A DNA stretch of 55,385 nucleotides from Nitrospira sp. (GTDB lineage Bacteria > Nitrospirota > Nitrospiria > Nitrospirales > Nitrospiraceae), in the NCBI GenBank assembly GCA_016873395.1, contig VGXG01000014.1, positions 1 to 55,385 on the forward strand, read 5' to 3'. The translations under genes and the position numbers were made by a program. Positions within the stretch are counted from its first letter, which is position 1. Every line of letters starts with the position of its first letter. The notes below the pieces were generated by a model, which searched no databases, was not told the DNA's origin, and saw only the letters and a list, made by a program, of their open reading frames with translations. Below, one piece after another: positions 7,507 through 16,962 of this stretch.

Positions 7507-8943
7507 ATGCGGGTGATGCCACGATCGCCACGGTCCCTCTCAGCCTGGCTGCCGGTCCTGCTTCTCCTCACCGCCCCGGCTTCATCAGCCGCCTCTTCCA
7601 CGACGACAGGAGGCCCCCCCGTTCACGAGCGCGAGTCCACCGCGGCATTCAACCGAGCGCAGTACGACCGGGTCACCAACCTGTTCGAAACGCTGCCGCC
7701 TGAGCCCCCCCCTTCGACCGAATTCCTGCGGGTCGCCATGCTGAGTTATCTGCGCCTCGGCCAGGCCGACGCAGCCTGGAACCTCTATGCCCGTTTGGTA
7801 CCACCCGGGCAGCCGGACAAGCCTCGTTGGCTGCGCGACGTGGCTGTGTCCTTCCTTACCAGCCGCGTGCGCGATGCCCAGGAATACATCCGCATCACCG
7901 CCTACAGCGCCTTGGCGGACCTTGCCAGCAGCGACATGGTTCCCCTATTGGAAGACGGGTTGCTCGACTCGTCCGTCTTGGTCCGCGCCAAGGCCGTCGA
8001 AGGGTTGGGCCGGGTCAGTGAGCAAACCAAGCGTTCCAAGGAGACCGGGCAGGCTACGCGAGCCACCCAGGCTAACCCCGCCAGGGCCAGCCTCAAGCGC
8101 GCGCTGGACGATGCCGCCCCAACTGTGCGGATCGCGGCGCTCAACGCCCTGGGCGACTTGAAAGACTCCACCGCCCTGGATCGAATCGCCCGCATCGCAC
8201 GGATTGAAGAGGGAGCGGTCCATGTATTCGCCCTGGCGGCCCTGGTCAAGTTGGGCCGGTCGGAGGCACTGGGGGAAATCCTGAGCGCCGCGACGTTGCC
8301 GGACCAGGACTCCCGCATGGCGGCGCTGGGCGTGTTGGGCCGACTCAAGCGGCCCTCCAGCCTGTCGTTGCTGGGCCAATCCGTCTATGACCCGGACCCG
8401 TCCGTCCGGGCGTTTGCAGCGGGGGCCTTGGGAGAGTTCGGTGACCCTCAGGCGCTCTCGTCGCTCACACACGCGTTGGGAGATGAGAACCCGCGCGTCC
8501 GCAGCGTCGCTGCCGCCAGCCTGGGACGGTTGAAGCTGGCCCAAACCAAGCCGCTCCTGAAGCAGGCGGCGCGCGATCCGGTCGAACTGGCCCGGGCCGG
8601 AGCCATCGAGGGCCTGCTCAGGCTGGGAGACAGCGAAGCCGTCCTCTTGGCCGCCGACCTGGCGAAGCATGGAGACCCTTCGGTCCGCAGCGCCGCCGCC
8701 CTGGCCCTGGGACTGGCGGGGAATCGGAAAGCCCTGCCGGTCCTGGAACTGCTGCTCCAGGACCAGCAGCCGCAGCCTCGCTTGACGGCGGCCCGTGCTT
8801 TGGGCAAACTCGGCGGGCAGGCCGTGGTCCCGTGGCTGAAGAGGGCCCTTGCCGACACGGATCTGGCGGTCCGCATCACTGCCGCCGGGAGTCTGGCGCA
8901 GATTCTGTCACGCCCGCTTCGAAAACCAAGGGGTAGATCATAG
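7507..8943 (+). CDS. Exported HEAT-repeat protein
   Basis: About 478 residues. A signal peptide (SAWLPVLLLLTAPASSA region, residues about 12-28) is followed by a TPR-like helical stretch. Then come some ten HEAT/PBS-lyase-type repeats of about 31 residues (for example DPSVRAFAAGALGEFGDPQA). Such solenoids bind other proteins and have no catalytic motif. It begins 17 bases after glgP and probably shares its transcript. Two ATG codons (7507, 7516) are possible, and neither has a strong ribosome-binding site. Confidence 0.85.
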   Translation: MRVMPRSPRSLSAWLPVLLLLTAPASSAASSTTTGGPPVHERESTAAFNRAQYDRVTNLFETLPPEPPPSTEFLRVAMLSYLRLGQADAAWNLYARLVPPGQPDKPRWLRDVAVSFLTSRVRDAQEYIRITAYSALADLASSDMVPLLEDGLLDSSVLVRAKAVEGLGRVSEQTKRSKETGQATRATQANPARASLKRALDDAAPTVRIAALNALGDLKDSTALDRIARIARIEEGAVHVFALAALVKLGRSEALGEILSAATLPDQDSRMAALGVLGRLKRPSSLSLLGQSVYDPDPSVRAFAAGALGEFGDPQALSSLTHALGDENPRVRSVAAASLGRLKLAQTKPLLKQAARDPVELARAGAIEGLLRLGDSEAVLLAADLAKHGDPSVRSAAALALGLAGNRKALPVLELLLQDQQPQPRLTAARALGKLGGQAVVPWLKRALADTDLAVRITAAGSLAQILSRPLRKPRGRS

Positions 8944-8962
8944 ATCGTCGAGGGGGGGAACG

Positions 8963-9454
8963 ATGTTCAAGTTGCTCGGTTGGCTGATCCTGTTCGTCGC
9001 CGGTTTTACTGCCGGATACTACGCAGGCCAGAATCCGGTTGAAGAACTGCAACGATCGGTGTCTGATCTGACGCGGAGCGTCCTGGATGTCAGCACGGGG
9101 CTCCAACGGACCGTCCGGCTGCGCCACGGGCTCGTGGACGGCAAGGCCCATGTGGTCGAAGCAAAAGCGGAGCTTCTCGATAAGAATTACGGAAACGCCG
9201 CCACGGCCCTGGCGCAGGCCATCGAGAGCCTGGAGAGAGCCAGCGCGGTTGAGCGGGAGACCCGAGGCACGCAGAAGGTCAGGCCGTTGCTGGAGAAGGT
9301 TCGAGAAGTCCATCTCGAGCTCTCCATGGGACGGCCGATTCCGCGAACCAAGCTGGATGACATTCAAAAGGAACTGGACGCCCTGCTCGCTCCGCCGCCG
9401 CCGAAAGAGGCGAAAGCAGCCAAGGAACGGAAGGAGTCCAGAGAAAGAGAGTAA
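8963..9454 (+). CDS. Small membrane-anchored protein, unknown function
   Basis: 163 residues. One N-terminal membrane segment with a GxxxG-like face (FKLLGWLILFVAGFTAGYYA) is followed by a helical, probably coiled-coil body and a Lys/Glu-rich tail after a PPPP stretch. The ATG follows an AGGGGGGG ribosome-binding site. It lies 19 bases after the HEAT protein gene and converges on another HEAT-repeat gene. No named family is recognised. Confidence 0.82.
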   Translation: MFKLLGWLILFVAGFTAGYYAGQNPVEELQRSVSDLTRSVLDVSTGLQRTVRLRHGLVDGKAHVVEAKAELLDKNYGNAATALAQAIESLERASAVERETRGTQKVRPLLEKVREVHLELSMGRPIPRTKLDDIQKELDALLAPPPPKEAKAAKERKESRERE

Positions 9455-9463
9455 GCGGGCGGC

Positions 9464-10294
9464 TCAGGCGTTTGCGGCGCGTTTCTTCCAGGCGGCGAGA
9501 ATCCGCTCGACCCGCATCCGCACCACCAAATCCGGATCCTTCATGAGCGGCTTGATCGCCTCACGCCCCCGCTCGTCGCCGATCTTCTCCAGCGCGGCCG
9601 CGGCGGTCAGGCGGATGTACCAGTCCTTCTCCTGCAGCATCTCGATGAGGGGATCGATGGCTTTCTCGTTCTTGATGCGACCGAGGGCGATGACCGCCTG
9701 CTTGCGGATCAGCTCGTCTTTGTCCCGCAACGAGGCCACCAACTTCTCAATGGCCGGCTCCCCCAGCTCGACCAGAGCATCGGTTGTTTCTTCCTGGAAC
9801 TCATCGCTCCGCAACTGGGCGACCAGGGGGTCCAGCACCCGTTCGTCCTTGATCTTGCCCAACGCCCGAATGACAGCCCTCCGGCTGTCCCAGTCTCGAA
9901 GCCGCTTGATGAGCCCCTCGACCGCCGGTGAGCCGACCATCCCCAGCGCTTCGACAGCCGCTTCGCGCACCTGCCAATCCCCGTCTCGGAGGGCGCGCAG
10001 CAGGGGCTCAACGCAGCGCTCGTCCCCCATCTCGCCCAGGGTGATGACCGCCTCACGGCGCACGACCCAGTCGGTATCCTTCAACAGGTCGATCTGGATT
10101 TCAATCTCGTCCTTAACCTTCTCTTCATCCAGAACAACCTCTTCCGTCTGGTCGATGGCCGTGGCTTCCTCCGTCGCAGGAGCCTCGGCCATAGCCATGG
10201 CATCCGAGACCTGATCGGTCAGGGCGTCATCCCCTTCGCTCTCCGGATTTTCAGGCGGGGACAGATCAGTCACTTTTTTCTCGTCATCGACCAT
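9464..10294 (-). CDS. Cytoplasmic HEAT-repeat protein
   Basis: 276 residues. An acidic, disordered N-terminus of about 65 residues is followed by six or seven HEAT/PBS-lyase repeats (for example DTDWVVRREAVITLGEMGDE). There is no signal peptide, so unlike the HEAT protein at 7507 it should be cytoplasmic. It probably acts as a protein-binding scaffold; no catalytic residues are seen. The ATG has GGAGGAG eight bases upstream. It converges tail to tail with 8963-9454 with only nine bases between the stops. Confidence 0.87.
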   Translation of the reverse strand: MVDDEKKVTDLSPPENPESEGDDALTDQVSDAMAMAEAPATEEATAIDQTEEVVLDEEKVKDEIEIQIDLLKDTDWVVRREAVITLGEMGDERCVEPLLRALRDGDWQVREAAVEALGMVGSPAVEGLIKRLRDWDSRRAVIRALGKIKDERVLDPLVAQLRSDEFQEETTDALVELGEPAIEKLVASLRDKDELIRKQAVIALGRIKNEKAIDPLIEMLQEKDWYIRLTAAAALEKIGDERGREAIKPLMKDPDLVVRMRVERILAAWKKRAANA

Positions 10295-10372
10295 GAGCCA
10301 TTCTCCTCCATCCAGATCCTCTCGTCCTTAGTCCCTATCGTTCAGGCAAGAACAGCCGGAGCAAATTGATTG

Positions 10373-10609
10373 CTACCCGCCGGTCGCCGCTTCAGCCTTG
10401 GGCTCAGCCTTCCCGGCCTCTGTCCTCTTTCCAGCCGCATGGCGGAGCCTGATGGCCAAACTACGCCGCTTCCGCTGCGCCCGCTTGAGTCGTTTGTGCA
10501 GTGCGCGCAGGGCTGCGTTCCCTTCCGGGTTCTCCGTGCCGATCAGTCGTTCCCGAACCTTCTTTTTCAGCCGCGCTTCATCAGTCTCCACGGGGGTCTT
10601 CTTTGCCAT
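10373..10609 (-). CDS. Small basic protein, unknown function
   Basis: 78 residues from the ATG at 10609. GGAGGAG lies 11 bases upstream of that ATG, while an earlier in-frame ATG (10627) overlaps the ribosome-binding site. The middle is very rich in Lys/Arg (RLKRAQRKRRSLAIRLRHA) and the tail is Ala/Glu-rich, suggesting nucleic-acid or ribosome binding. That is inference only; no family is recognised. Confidence 0.7.
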   Translation of the reverse strand: MAKKTPVETDEARLKKKVRERLIGTENPEGNAALRALHKRLKRAQRKRRSLAIRLRHAAGKRTEAGKAEPKAEAATGG

Positions 10610-10738
10610 AAGATCATACTCCTCCATTGTCAGGACTCGTCATCGATCCACTGGTGCGAGAGAAGTTCTCAGTGTAGTGGAGACCCGTCAAGGCTGTCAA
10701 CCGGAGCAGGATCGGGAAGAAAAACGATCGGGGGAGGA

Positions 10739-11389
10739 CTAGGGAACGTAGAGCGACGCCACCTGGGAGACCCAGTGATCATCGGCAGACCAGTGGTCGT
10801 CCGTCAGTAAGTCGGCGATCCGGCGAGCGCGTCGTTCGCGCAGCAGATCGCCAGGGAACAGAGGCAAGGCGCGCGCGCCGCGCGCATCGTGCCCGCGAGC
10901 GGGTGACTCAGGATATTCGTGCAGGGGAATGAGGGAACGTCCGCCTTTCGCCGCCAGCCCGTCCGCCGCAAGGAGGTAGCCGCCGTGGCTCCCGATCACC
11001 TCGAGGGAGACCGCTGAGATTCCGTCCTCCATCATGCCCAGTTCCTCGGCCGCTGCATGGGAGAGGTCGATGATCCGGCCGTTCACATAGGGGCCCCGGT
11101 CATTGATGCGCACCTGCACCTGTTTCCCGTTCTTCACATTCGTCACCCGCACCACCGTCCCCAAAGGCAGCGTCCGATGAGCGCCGGTCAGCGCCTCCAT
11201 GTCATAGGTTTCGCCGCTGGCCGTCAGCCAGCCGTTGAAGTCCTGCCCGTACCAGGAGGCGATGCCCCGCTCTTTCATTCCCACATCCAGATCGGCCTGT
11301 CCTTTCGGAAGGCAGGTGCAGGCAGCCAGCAGCAAACCGACTAGAGAAACCATCATCCACCTGGTACAGAACTCAACGCTTGGACTCAC
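10739..11389 (-). CDS. rlpA: RlpA-like septal lipoprotein (double-psi beta-barrel)
   Basis: 216 residues from a GTG start preceded by AGGAGG. A lipobox (VGLLLAAC) predicts an outer-membrane lipoprotein. The DPBB domain follows with the family hallmarks GIASWYGQDFNGWLTASGE, AHRTLPLGTVVRVTN and INDRGPYVNGRIIDLS. RlpA proteins act on denuded septal glycan, in some species as lytic transglycosylases. There is no SPOR domain; the C-terminal 60 residues are low in recognisable motifs. It has its own promoter at 11532-11560. Confidence 0.92.
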   Translation of the reverse strand: MSPSVEFCTRWMMVSLVGLLLAACTCLPKGQADLDVGMKERGIASWYGQDFNGWLTASGETYDMEALTGAHRTLPLGTVVRVTNVKNGKQVQVRINDRGPYVNGRIIDLSHAAAEELGMMEDGISAVSLEVIGSHGGYLLAADGLAAKGGRSLIPLHEYPESPARGHDARGARALPLFPGDLLRERRARRIADLLTDDHWSADDHWVSQVASLYVP

Positions 11390-11531
11390 AAGGTCCTCCT
11401 CTTCGCGATAACCCCTGTTCCCTGTCCCCACAGCGCCCCGGATTACATCAGGGGGGTCAGGGCTGAACCAACTCGATACTTGGGATACGCCTGACGACTG
11501 GGGATAAGTCGAGGATGAACGAAGTGGGTGG

Positions 11532-11560
11532 ACTATAGCAATGGCCCGTCGGCAAGTCAA
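11532..11560 (-). promoter_or_regulatory. Sigma-70 promoter of rlpA
   Basis: On the minus strand TTGACT (11560-11555), a 17-base spacer and TATAGT (11537-11532). The predicted start near 11525 leaves a leader of about 136 bases before the GTG at 11389. The AT-rich stretch 11561-11604 separates it from the glgB stop, with no clear GC terminator. Confidence 0.82.
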
Positions 11561-11604
11561 GTTGAAACTTGAGATAAAAATAAAGCTGAAATATTTTCAA
11601 TGCC

Positions 11605-13809
11605 TTATGAATGCTTTAGAAAGAGAATTCCCAATGGTGGAAGAGTCAGGGATAAGGAATAAGGGAGTCCATGGCAGGGGATAGCCTCAGCCAGAACCTC
11701 TCCGCCGTTTCCTTGGTTACTCCCCCCATAGGCCGATGCATCGCTGTTGAGCAGCTCCCGGTACCGGCCAGAAACCGGGACCCCAATCCGATAGCCATAT
11801 CTGGGGACCGGCGTGAAGTTGCCGACGCAGAGGACCGAATCGGCTGGGTCCTGGGCTTGGCGGAGGAATGAGACGACGGACTGCTCGGCATCGCTGAAAT
11901 CAAGCCACCGGAAGCCAGACCAGTCGAAATCCACCTGCCACAAGGAGGGTTCCGCCCTATAGAGTCGATTGAGGGCTCGGACATAGCGTAGCAGCCCTTG
12001 GTGGGGATGATACTCGAGCAGATGCCAGGACAGGCTCTCATCATGGTTCCATTCCCGCCATTGCCCGAATTCCCCCCCCATAAACAGCACCTTTTTGCCA
12101 GGATGCCCGTACATGTAGCCAAGCAGGGCCCGGAGGTTGGCGAATTTCTGCCAATCATCCCCCGGCATCTTGGCCAGCAACGCCTGCTTGCCGTAGACGA
12201 CCTCGTCGTGCGAGAGGACCAGGACGAAGTTCTCACTGAAGGCATAGACCAAGCCGAACGTGAGCTTGTCCTGATGGTACTTGCGGTGGACAGGGTCCAG
12301 GTGAAAATACTCCAGGATGTCGTGCATCCAGCCCATGTTCCACTTGAGGCTGAAGCCCAACCCCCCCACATAGGTGGGGCGGGAAACCCCCGGCCAAGCG
12401 GTGGACTCCTCAGCGATGGTCAGGACACCCGGGTATTCCCGGTGCACCACGGTATTGAACTCTTTTAAGAATTCGACGGCCTCCAGGTTCTCGTGGCCGC
12501 CGTAGCAATTCGGGATCCATTCACCCGGCTGTCTCGCATAATCCAGGTAGAGCAGGGAGGCCACAGCGTCCACGCGCAGGCCGTCGATGTGGTACCGGTC
12601 CAGCCAAAAGAGGGCGCTGTTCAAGAGAAAATTGCGCACCTCCACCCGGCCGAAGTTGAAAATCCGGCTGTGCCATTCCGGATGGTAGCCGAGGCGCGGG
12701 TCAGCATGGTCATAGAGTTGAGTCCCATCGAACCAGGCCAGCCCATGAGGATCATCGGGAAAATGAGCCGGCACCCAGTCCATGATGACCCCGAGGCCCG
12801 CCCGGTGGCAGGCGTCCACAAAAGCCATGAACTCTTCCGGCTGGCCGTAGCGGCTGGTGGGGGCAAAGTAGCCGGTCGTCTGGTATCCCCAGGACCCATC
12901 AAAGGGATATTCGGTGATCGGCATCAATTCCAGGTGGGTATAGCCCAGGTCCTTCACATAGGGGATAAGTTTGGCTGCCAGCTCCAGATAGGTCAACCAG
13001 CGGTTGCCTTCTTCCGGGACCCGCATCCAGGACCCGAGATGGACCTCATAGAAGGATAGGGGGCCGCGTAACGGATCGCCGGAGGCTCGCGCCTCCATCC
13101 AATCGTGATCGCCCCACCGATACCCGGACAGGCTCCGCACGATCGAGGCGGTCTTAGGCCGGAGTTCCGCCGCAAAAGCATAGGGATCGGCCTTCAGGAA
13201 GGAGGCTCCCTGCTCCCGCGGCCTGATCTCGTACTTGTAGGCGGTCTCCTCGGGGACGTCCGGAATGAAGAGCTCCCAGAGGCCGGTCTGCCCCCGATTC
13301 CGCATGGCATGGCGTCGGCCGTCCCAGCCGTTGAAGTCACCGACGACGCTCACGCGTAGGGCGTTCGGAGCCCAGACGGCAAAGCGCACGCCGGCAACCC
13401 CCTCGATCGTCAGGGTCTGCGCGCCGAGCATCTCGTAAGCTCGGTAGTGGCGGCCTTCGGCGAACAGGTGCAGATCAAAGTCTGTGAACAGAGGCGGATA
13501 GGAATAGGGATCGTGGCGGTCCGTGACAGCCCCCCCCCGCTCCGCCACCCTGAGCTTGTATCGAACCTGCCCAATGGCGGCCGACACCGTTGCCTCATAC
13601 AGCCCTGCCTCATGGACAGGCTCCATTGGAATCGGGCTCCCCTGGCCGCCTTCCGGCAGGAGGCTGACCGACCGTGCTTCCGGCAAAAAGGCACGGACCA
13701 CCGTGGCCGGCGCGCCGTTTCGTGAAACCGGATGGGGTCCCAGGAGGGCAAAGGGGTCCCAGTGCTCTGCCTTCACCAGCCGTTCGATATGGTCGGCGAG
13801 GTCATCCAT
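11605..13809 (-). CDS. glgB: 1,4-alpha-glucan branching enzyme
   Basis: 734 residues. It transfers alpha-1,4 chains to make alpha-1,6 branches in glycogen. The N-terminal carbohydrate-binding (CBM48-like) region holds [20 protein letters not shown]. The GH13 barrel has the nucleophile region GLRVDAVAS (Asp near 413), the acid/base region IAEESTAW (near 466) and LSHDEV (near 533). Length and the [11 protein letters not shown]-terminus match full-size GlgB. Its promoter starts about two bases before the ATG, so the mRNA is probably leaderless. Confidence 0.96.
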   Translation of the reverse strand: MDDLADHIERLVKAEHWDPFALLGPHPVSRNGAPATVVRAFLPEARSVSLLPEGGQGSPIPMEPVHEAGLYEATVSAAIGQVRYKLRVAERGGAVTDRHDPYSYPPLFTDFDLHLFAEGRHYRAYEMLGAQTLTIEGVAGVRFAVWAPNALRVSVVGDFNGWDGRRHAMRNRGQTGLWELFIPDVPEETAYKYEIRPREQGASFLKADPYAFAAELRPKTASIVRSLSGYRWGDHDWMEARASGDPLRGPLSFYEVHLGSWMRVPEEGNRWLTYLELAAKLIPYVKDLGYTHLELMPITEYPFDGSWGYQTTGYFAPTSRYGQPEEFMAFVDACHRAGLGVIMDWVPAHFPDDPHGLAWFDGTQLYDHADPRLGYHPEWHSRIFNFGRVEVRNFLLNSALFWLDRYHIDGLRVDAVASLLYLDYARQPGEWIPNCYGGHENLEAVEFLKEFNTVVHREYPGVLTIAEESTAWPGVSRPTYVGGLGFSLKWNMGWMHDILEYFHLDPVHRKYHQDKLTFGLVYAFSENFVLVLSHDEVVYGKQALLAKMPGDDWQKFANLRALLGYMYGHPGKKVLFMGGEFGQWREWNHDESLSWHLLEYHPHQGLLRYVRALNRLYRAEPSLWQVDFDWSGFRWLDFSDAEQSVVSFLRQAQDPADSVLCVGNFTPVPRYGYRIGVPVSGRYRELLNSDASAYGGSNQGNGGEVLAEAIPCHGLPYSLSLTLPPLGILFLKHS

Positions 13810-13817
13810 CGGATGTT

Positions 13818-13846
13818 ACTGTATCCGATCTGCGGATGAGAGGCAA
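13818..13846 (-). promoter_or_regulatory. Promoter of glgB giving a near-leaderless transcript
   Basis: On the minus strand TTGCCT (13846-13841), a 17-base spacer and TACAGT (13823-13818). Transcription should begin near 13811, two bases before the ATG at 13809. No Shine-Dalgarno sequence can fit. Confidence 0.7.
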
Positions 13847-13903
13847 TGAACCGCAGGAATCCGATCGTGCCATCGAGTGGACGCCCCAACTGAACATGTC
13901 ATC

Positions 13904-13932
13904 TTGACACACTTGGGCCACTCCCCTAACAT
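13904..13932 (+). promoter_or_regulatory. Sigma-70 promoter of the mscS-like gene
   Basis: Perfect TTGACA (13904-13909), a 17-base spacer and TAACAT (13927-13932). It is divergent from the glgB promoter. The predicted start near 13939 leaves a leader of about 58 bases. Confidence 0.83.
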
Positions 13933-13996
13933 CGCCGACAATCCGATGGCCGTTTAGCCGGCCGGCAATCAAACCGTCAACCTCCGCATTGAGACA

Positions 13997-15094
13997 ATGC
14001 CCACCAAAGGCTCACCTGACTTTGTTCGCCTCCTGATCGCGCTGGCGGTCTTCGTCGGGATGGCTGGCCTCACGATGGGACTCCGCCACCTGGCCTTCCG
14101 CGCGTTGCACCGCTGGGGGTCGAGGACCAGCACGGTTATGGACAGCGTCATCTTCAAGAGCCTCCGCCTCCCCTCCATCGCCTGGTGTATCTTGATCGGA
14201 CTGTATAGTGCGTTGGACCAGGCGCGCCTGCCCCCGCGGCCGAGCGCGCTGGCCCTCAATCTCGTGTACGGTCTGCTGGTCCTGTCAGTGACTGCCGCCA
14301 TCGCCAACCTCTCCAGCGCCACGTTGAGCCATACCCTGACGGAACACCGGCTCCCGATCCCGGCAACGGGGCTCTCGCTGATGATCTTCAAGGTCACCAT
14401 CTGGGTCCTTGGCGGTCTGGTGCTCCTCAGCAGCCTGGGCGTCTCGATCACCCCAATTCTGACCGCCCTGGGAGTGGGAGGACTGGCGGTCGCCCTGGCT
14501 TTGCAAGAAACTCTCTCCAACCTCTTCGCCGGCCTGCACCTGTTGATCTCACAGCCGATCCGGGTCGGAGACTTCGTCAGGCTTGAAACAGGGTTGGAGG
14601 GGTACGTGGCCGACATCGGATGGCGGGCGACGAAACTCAGGACTCTGCCGAATAACGTCATCGTGGTGCCGAACAGCAAGATGGCCCAATCCATCCTGGT
14701 TAATTACTACTTGCCGGAGCCGAAAATGGCGATCTCCATTCAGGTCGGGACCAGCTACAATGCGGACCCTGAGCAGGTGGAGCGAGTGCTCCTTGAAGAA
14801 ACCTCCAAGGCGATCGGCCAGGTTCCAGGGCTTCTGATCGAGCCAAGCCCGACCGTCCGGTTCATCCCCGGCTTCGGGGAGTCTTCTTTAGACTTCACCG
14901 TGACCTGCCACGTGCGACAGTTCGAAGACCAGTACCTCGTCCAGCATGAACTCCGAAAACGTATTCTGAAGCGCTTCCGCGAAGAAGGGATCGAGATTCC
15001 TTTTCCCCACCGTATCGTCCGTCTGGAGGCCGCCCAGGCCGGGTCAGCAGACCGCCCCCCACGGGCAGCATCGGCAGAAGAAGCGATCCCGTGA
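13997..15094 (+). CDS. MscS-family mechanosensitive channel
   Basis: 365 residues. These inner-membrane channels open under osmotic downshock. Four N-terminal membrane segments are followed by the pore-lining, Gly/Ala-rich helix GVGGLAVALALQETLSNLFAG and the beta domain that starts DFVRLETGLEGYVADIGWRA. It continues with the conserved VPNSKMAQSILVNYYL and a C-terminal alpha/beta domain ending in FPHRIVRLE. It has three more membrane helices than minimal E. coli MscS would need for the pore unit, so a YnaI-like arrangement is possible. Its stop overlaps the start of the next gene (GTGA). Confidence 0.93.
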   Translation: MPTKGSPDFVRLLIALAVFVGMAGLTMGLRHLAFRALHRWGSRTSTVMDSVIFKSLRLPSIAWCILIGLYSALDQARLPPRPSALALNLVYGLLVLSVTAAIANLSSATLSHTLTEHRLPIPATGLSLMIFKVTIWVLGGLVLLSSLGVSITPILTALGVGGLAVALALQETLSNLFAGLHLLISQPIRVGDFVRLETGLEGYVADIGWRATKLRTLPNNVIVVPNSKMAQSILVNYYLPEPKMAISIQVGTSYNADPEQVERVLLEETSKAIGQVPGLLIEPSPTVRFIPGFGESSLDFTVTCHVRQFEDQYLVQHELRKRILKRFREEGIEIPFPHRIVRLEAAQAGSADRPPRAASAEEAIP

Positions 15095-16138
15095 CCGCGT
15101 TATCGCTCCGGACACGCACCTCTGGCGCGGCACGTTCCGAGACAGGAGGCCCTGCCTGGGCGGCGGTTTTATCCTACGCCCTGTCTCCCTTGCATCGACA
15201 CCTGGTATGTGCGACCGGAGAACGCCGGACGCTCAGCGCGCGGCTGATATGTCTGCTCCTCACCATCAGGTTGATCCTTCCCCTCGTCTCCCTCTCCTTC
15301 CTCATCGGCGACGAGCTGACGCGGGCCTATACGGCGATCGGAGGGCTGGCCGAGCGGGCAGCCAAGGGGGAGTCCCTCCTGCCGGATCAGTGGCGTCAAT
15401 ATCCCATGATGGTGGCGGCGATCGAGCGGTTGGATGAGTACGAGCGGCTCACCGGGAAAATGTTCGAGCCGACCTCATCGAGAACTTGGCGGACCTGGGA
15501 AAGTTGCTTCTAGGTGAACTCACCAGATTGGCGACGAACGTGCTCGTGGGAGTGATCGAACTGCTGTTCCTCCCTCTCTGCTGCTTTTTCTTTTTCGGGA
15601 CGGGGACCGCTTGGCGGCCTGGCTGCAGGACGTCCTGCCGTTCTCACGGAAACGGCAGCGGCAGGCAATACAACGTTTCGACGAGATCGTGACCGGGTCC
15701 ATTTACGGCAACGCCGTCGTCGCGCTCGTAGTCGGAAGCGTGGGCGGACTCGCGTTTTTCGCGGTCGGGTTTCATTTACCGTTCCTGTGGGAGCGGCAAT
15801 GGGAATGCTGGTCTACCTGCCGATTCCCGGCGTGTCGCTGGTCTGGGTCCCGGGCGCCCTCTACCTGTTTTTTCAGTCGGCCTACCTCAAGACAGCCGTT
15901 CCCTGCATGGCCGGCGCGGTCATCCTTTTTCTCGACCATGTCGTCAAAAACCTGTTGGCTGTCGGCCGGGTGAAGCTGCATCCGCTGCTGGTGATCTTCA
16001 GCGTCCTGGGTGGGCTCAAACTGTTCGGGCTGCTGGGGCTGGTGGCCGGGCCGCTCACCGTCGCCATGTCGATGGCTTTGCTGGACGTCTATCGCATCGG
16101 ACGGGCGGAAAGCTCGGGAAAGGAAGGGGGTGACCTAA
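15091..16138 (+). pseudogene. AI-2E family transporter (PerM/YdiK-like), frameshifted
   Basis: The encoded protein matches the multi-pass AI-2E transporter family. Pieces such as ALSYALSPLHRHL, LGKLLLGELTRLATNV, VTGSIYGNAVVALVVGSVGG, MGMLVYLPIPGVSLVWVPGA and KLFGLLGLVAGPLTVAMSMA occur in the right order over about 350 codons. They lie in different frames. Shifts occur near 15470, near 15595 (beside T-rich runs), near 15790, and probably at the GGGGG near 16130, where another frame reads GTGACCTAA. Length and order are otherwise intact. This is either a recent pseudogene or a set of sequencing errors. The GTG start overlaps the mscS-like stop. Confidence 0.8.
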
Positions 16139-16143
16139 GGAGA

Positions 16144-16168
16144 GACCGGAGCGTGACACGCTCCGGTC
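16144..16168. terminator. Hairpin between convergent genes
   Basis: Perfect 10-bp stem GACCGGAGCG/CGCTCCGGTC with loop TGACA, just past the transporter remnant and facing the convergent lipoprotein gene. No T-run follows on either strand, so it could act as a bidirectional end or mRNA-protecting hairpin. Confidence 0.65.
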
Positions 16169-16210
16169 GTCATAGACCTCGCCACGGACAACGAGCCTGC
16201 ACCGTGATGG

Positions 16211-16822
16211 TTACTTCAGCCGCAGGAGGTTGTTGTCCACCTTCGTGTTCATCAGTAGCTTGTCAAGGCTGTCGGTGAGGACTTCGCTGGCAAGTTCCTG
16301 CGCGTCTTCCGGATCAAACCAAAAGACCTTCTGCATGCCGTCCCCGTTCAACGTCATACGGACGATGCTCCCATCCGCTTTGTTCGTGCCTTCCACCACC
16401 AGCTTGGTTCTGACCGTGATCTCCGTGTGCGCAAAGCGGCTCTCGGCGTTCACCGATAAATTCAGCAGCTTGCCGGAGAATGTCACATCCGGGCTCCCTT
16501 CCACGCGCCAGCCTTTCCGCTTGAGATAGTCGGCCATGACCTTTGCCACCACGTCTCCCGGCTTGCCGCCCGGCACGTTGAAGGTCGTCTCGCCACCCCA
16601 GAGATGATGCCGCACGCCCAGCCGGTCCTTCTCAGGCCTCGCGTCTTCAAAGGACGCCACCGTGCCGGTGAGGCTGTCGGCCTTCTTCTGCGGCGCTTCG
16701 GAGGAGGACGGCACCGCCTGCAAATCCAGATTGACCGCTCCTTTGGTCGCGCAACCGGCCAAGGCCAGCAGCGCTACCGTGAGCACTGCCAGATATGTCT
16801 GTCGCTGAGTCCTCCTGTTCAC
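16211..16822 (-). CDS. YajG-like lipoprotein
   Basis: 203 residues from a GTG at 16822, placed five bases after GGAGG. An ATG at 16834 in the same frame lies inside the repeat. The lipobox LLALAGC predicts a lipoprotein. The body (TGTVASFEDARPEKDRLG, VMADYLKRKGWRVEG, LLNLSVNAE) resembles the YajG family of uncharacterised outer-membrane lipoproteins. A two-hairpin element (16831-16894) separates it from pal, which lies upstream on the same strand. Confidence 0.82.
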   Translation of the reverse strand: MNRRTQRQTYLAVLTVALLALAGCATKGAVNLDLQAVPSSSEAPQKKADSLTGTVASFEDARPEKDRLGVRHHLWGGETTFNVPGGKPGDVVAKVMADYLKRKGWRVEGSPDVTFSGKLLNLSVNAESRFAHTEITVRTKLVVEGTNKADGSIVRMTLNGDGMQKVFWFDPEDAQELASEVLTDSLDKLLMNTKVDNNLLRLK

Positions 16823-16830
16823 GAGTGCCT

Positions 16831-16894
16831 CCATACCAACCTTCGGTTGAGCCGCCGCGTTCGATCAAATCGCGGCGGATAGTTTTTTGCCTCC
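16831..16894 (-). repeat. GGTATGG-family element before the YajG-like gene
   Basis: On the minus strand: GGAGGCAAAAAACTATCC, stem CCGCCGCG/CGCGGCGG around ATTTGATCGAA, then CTCAACCGAAGGTTGGTATGG. The small second hairpin is CAACC-GAA-GGTTG. It ends in TATGGAGG, which provides the ribosome-binding site. Confidence 0.88.
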
Positions 16895-16962
16895 AGCGTC
16901 CTTTTCGCCCCTGATTGGCTGGCAGACTCTTCCCGAACCCTGAGCCGCCTTCGCCGAAAAAC

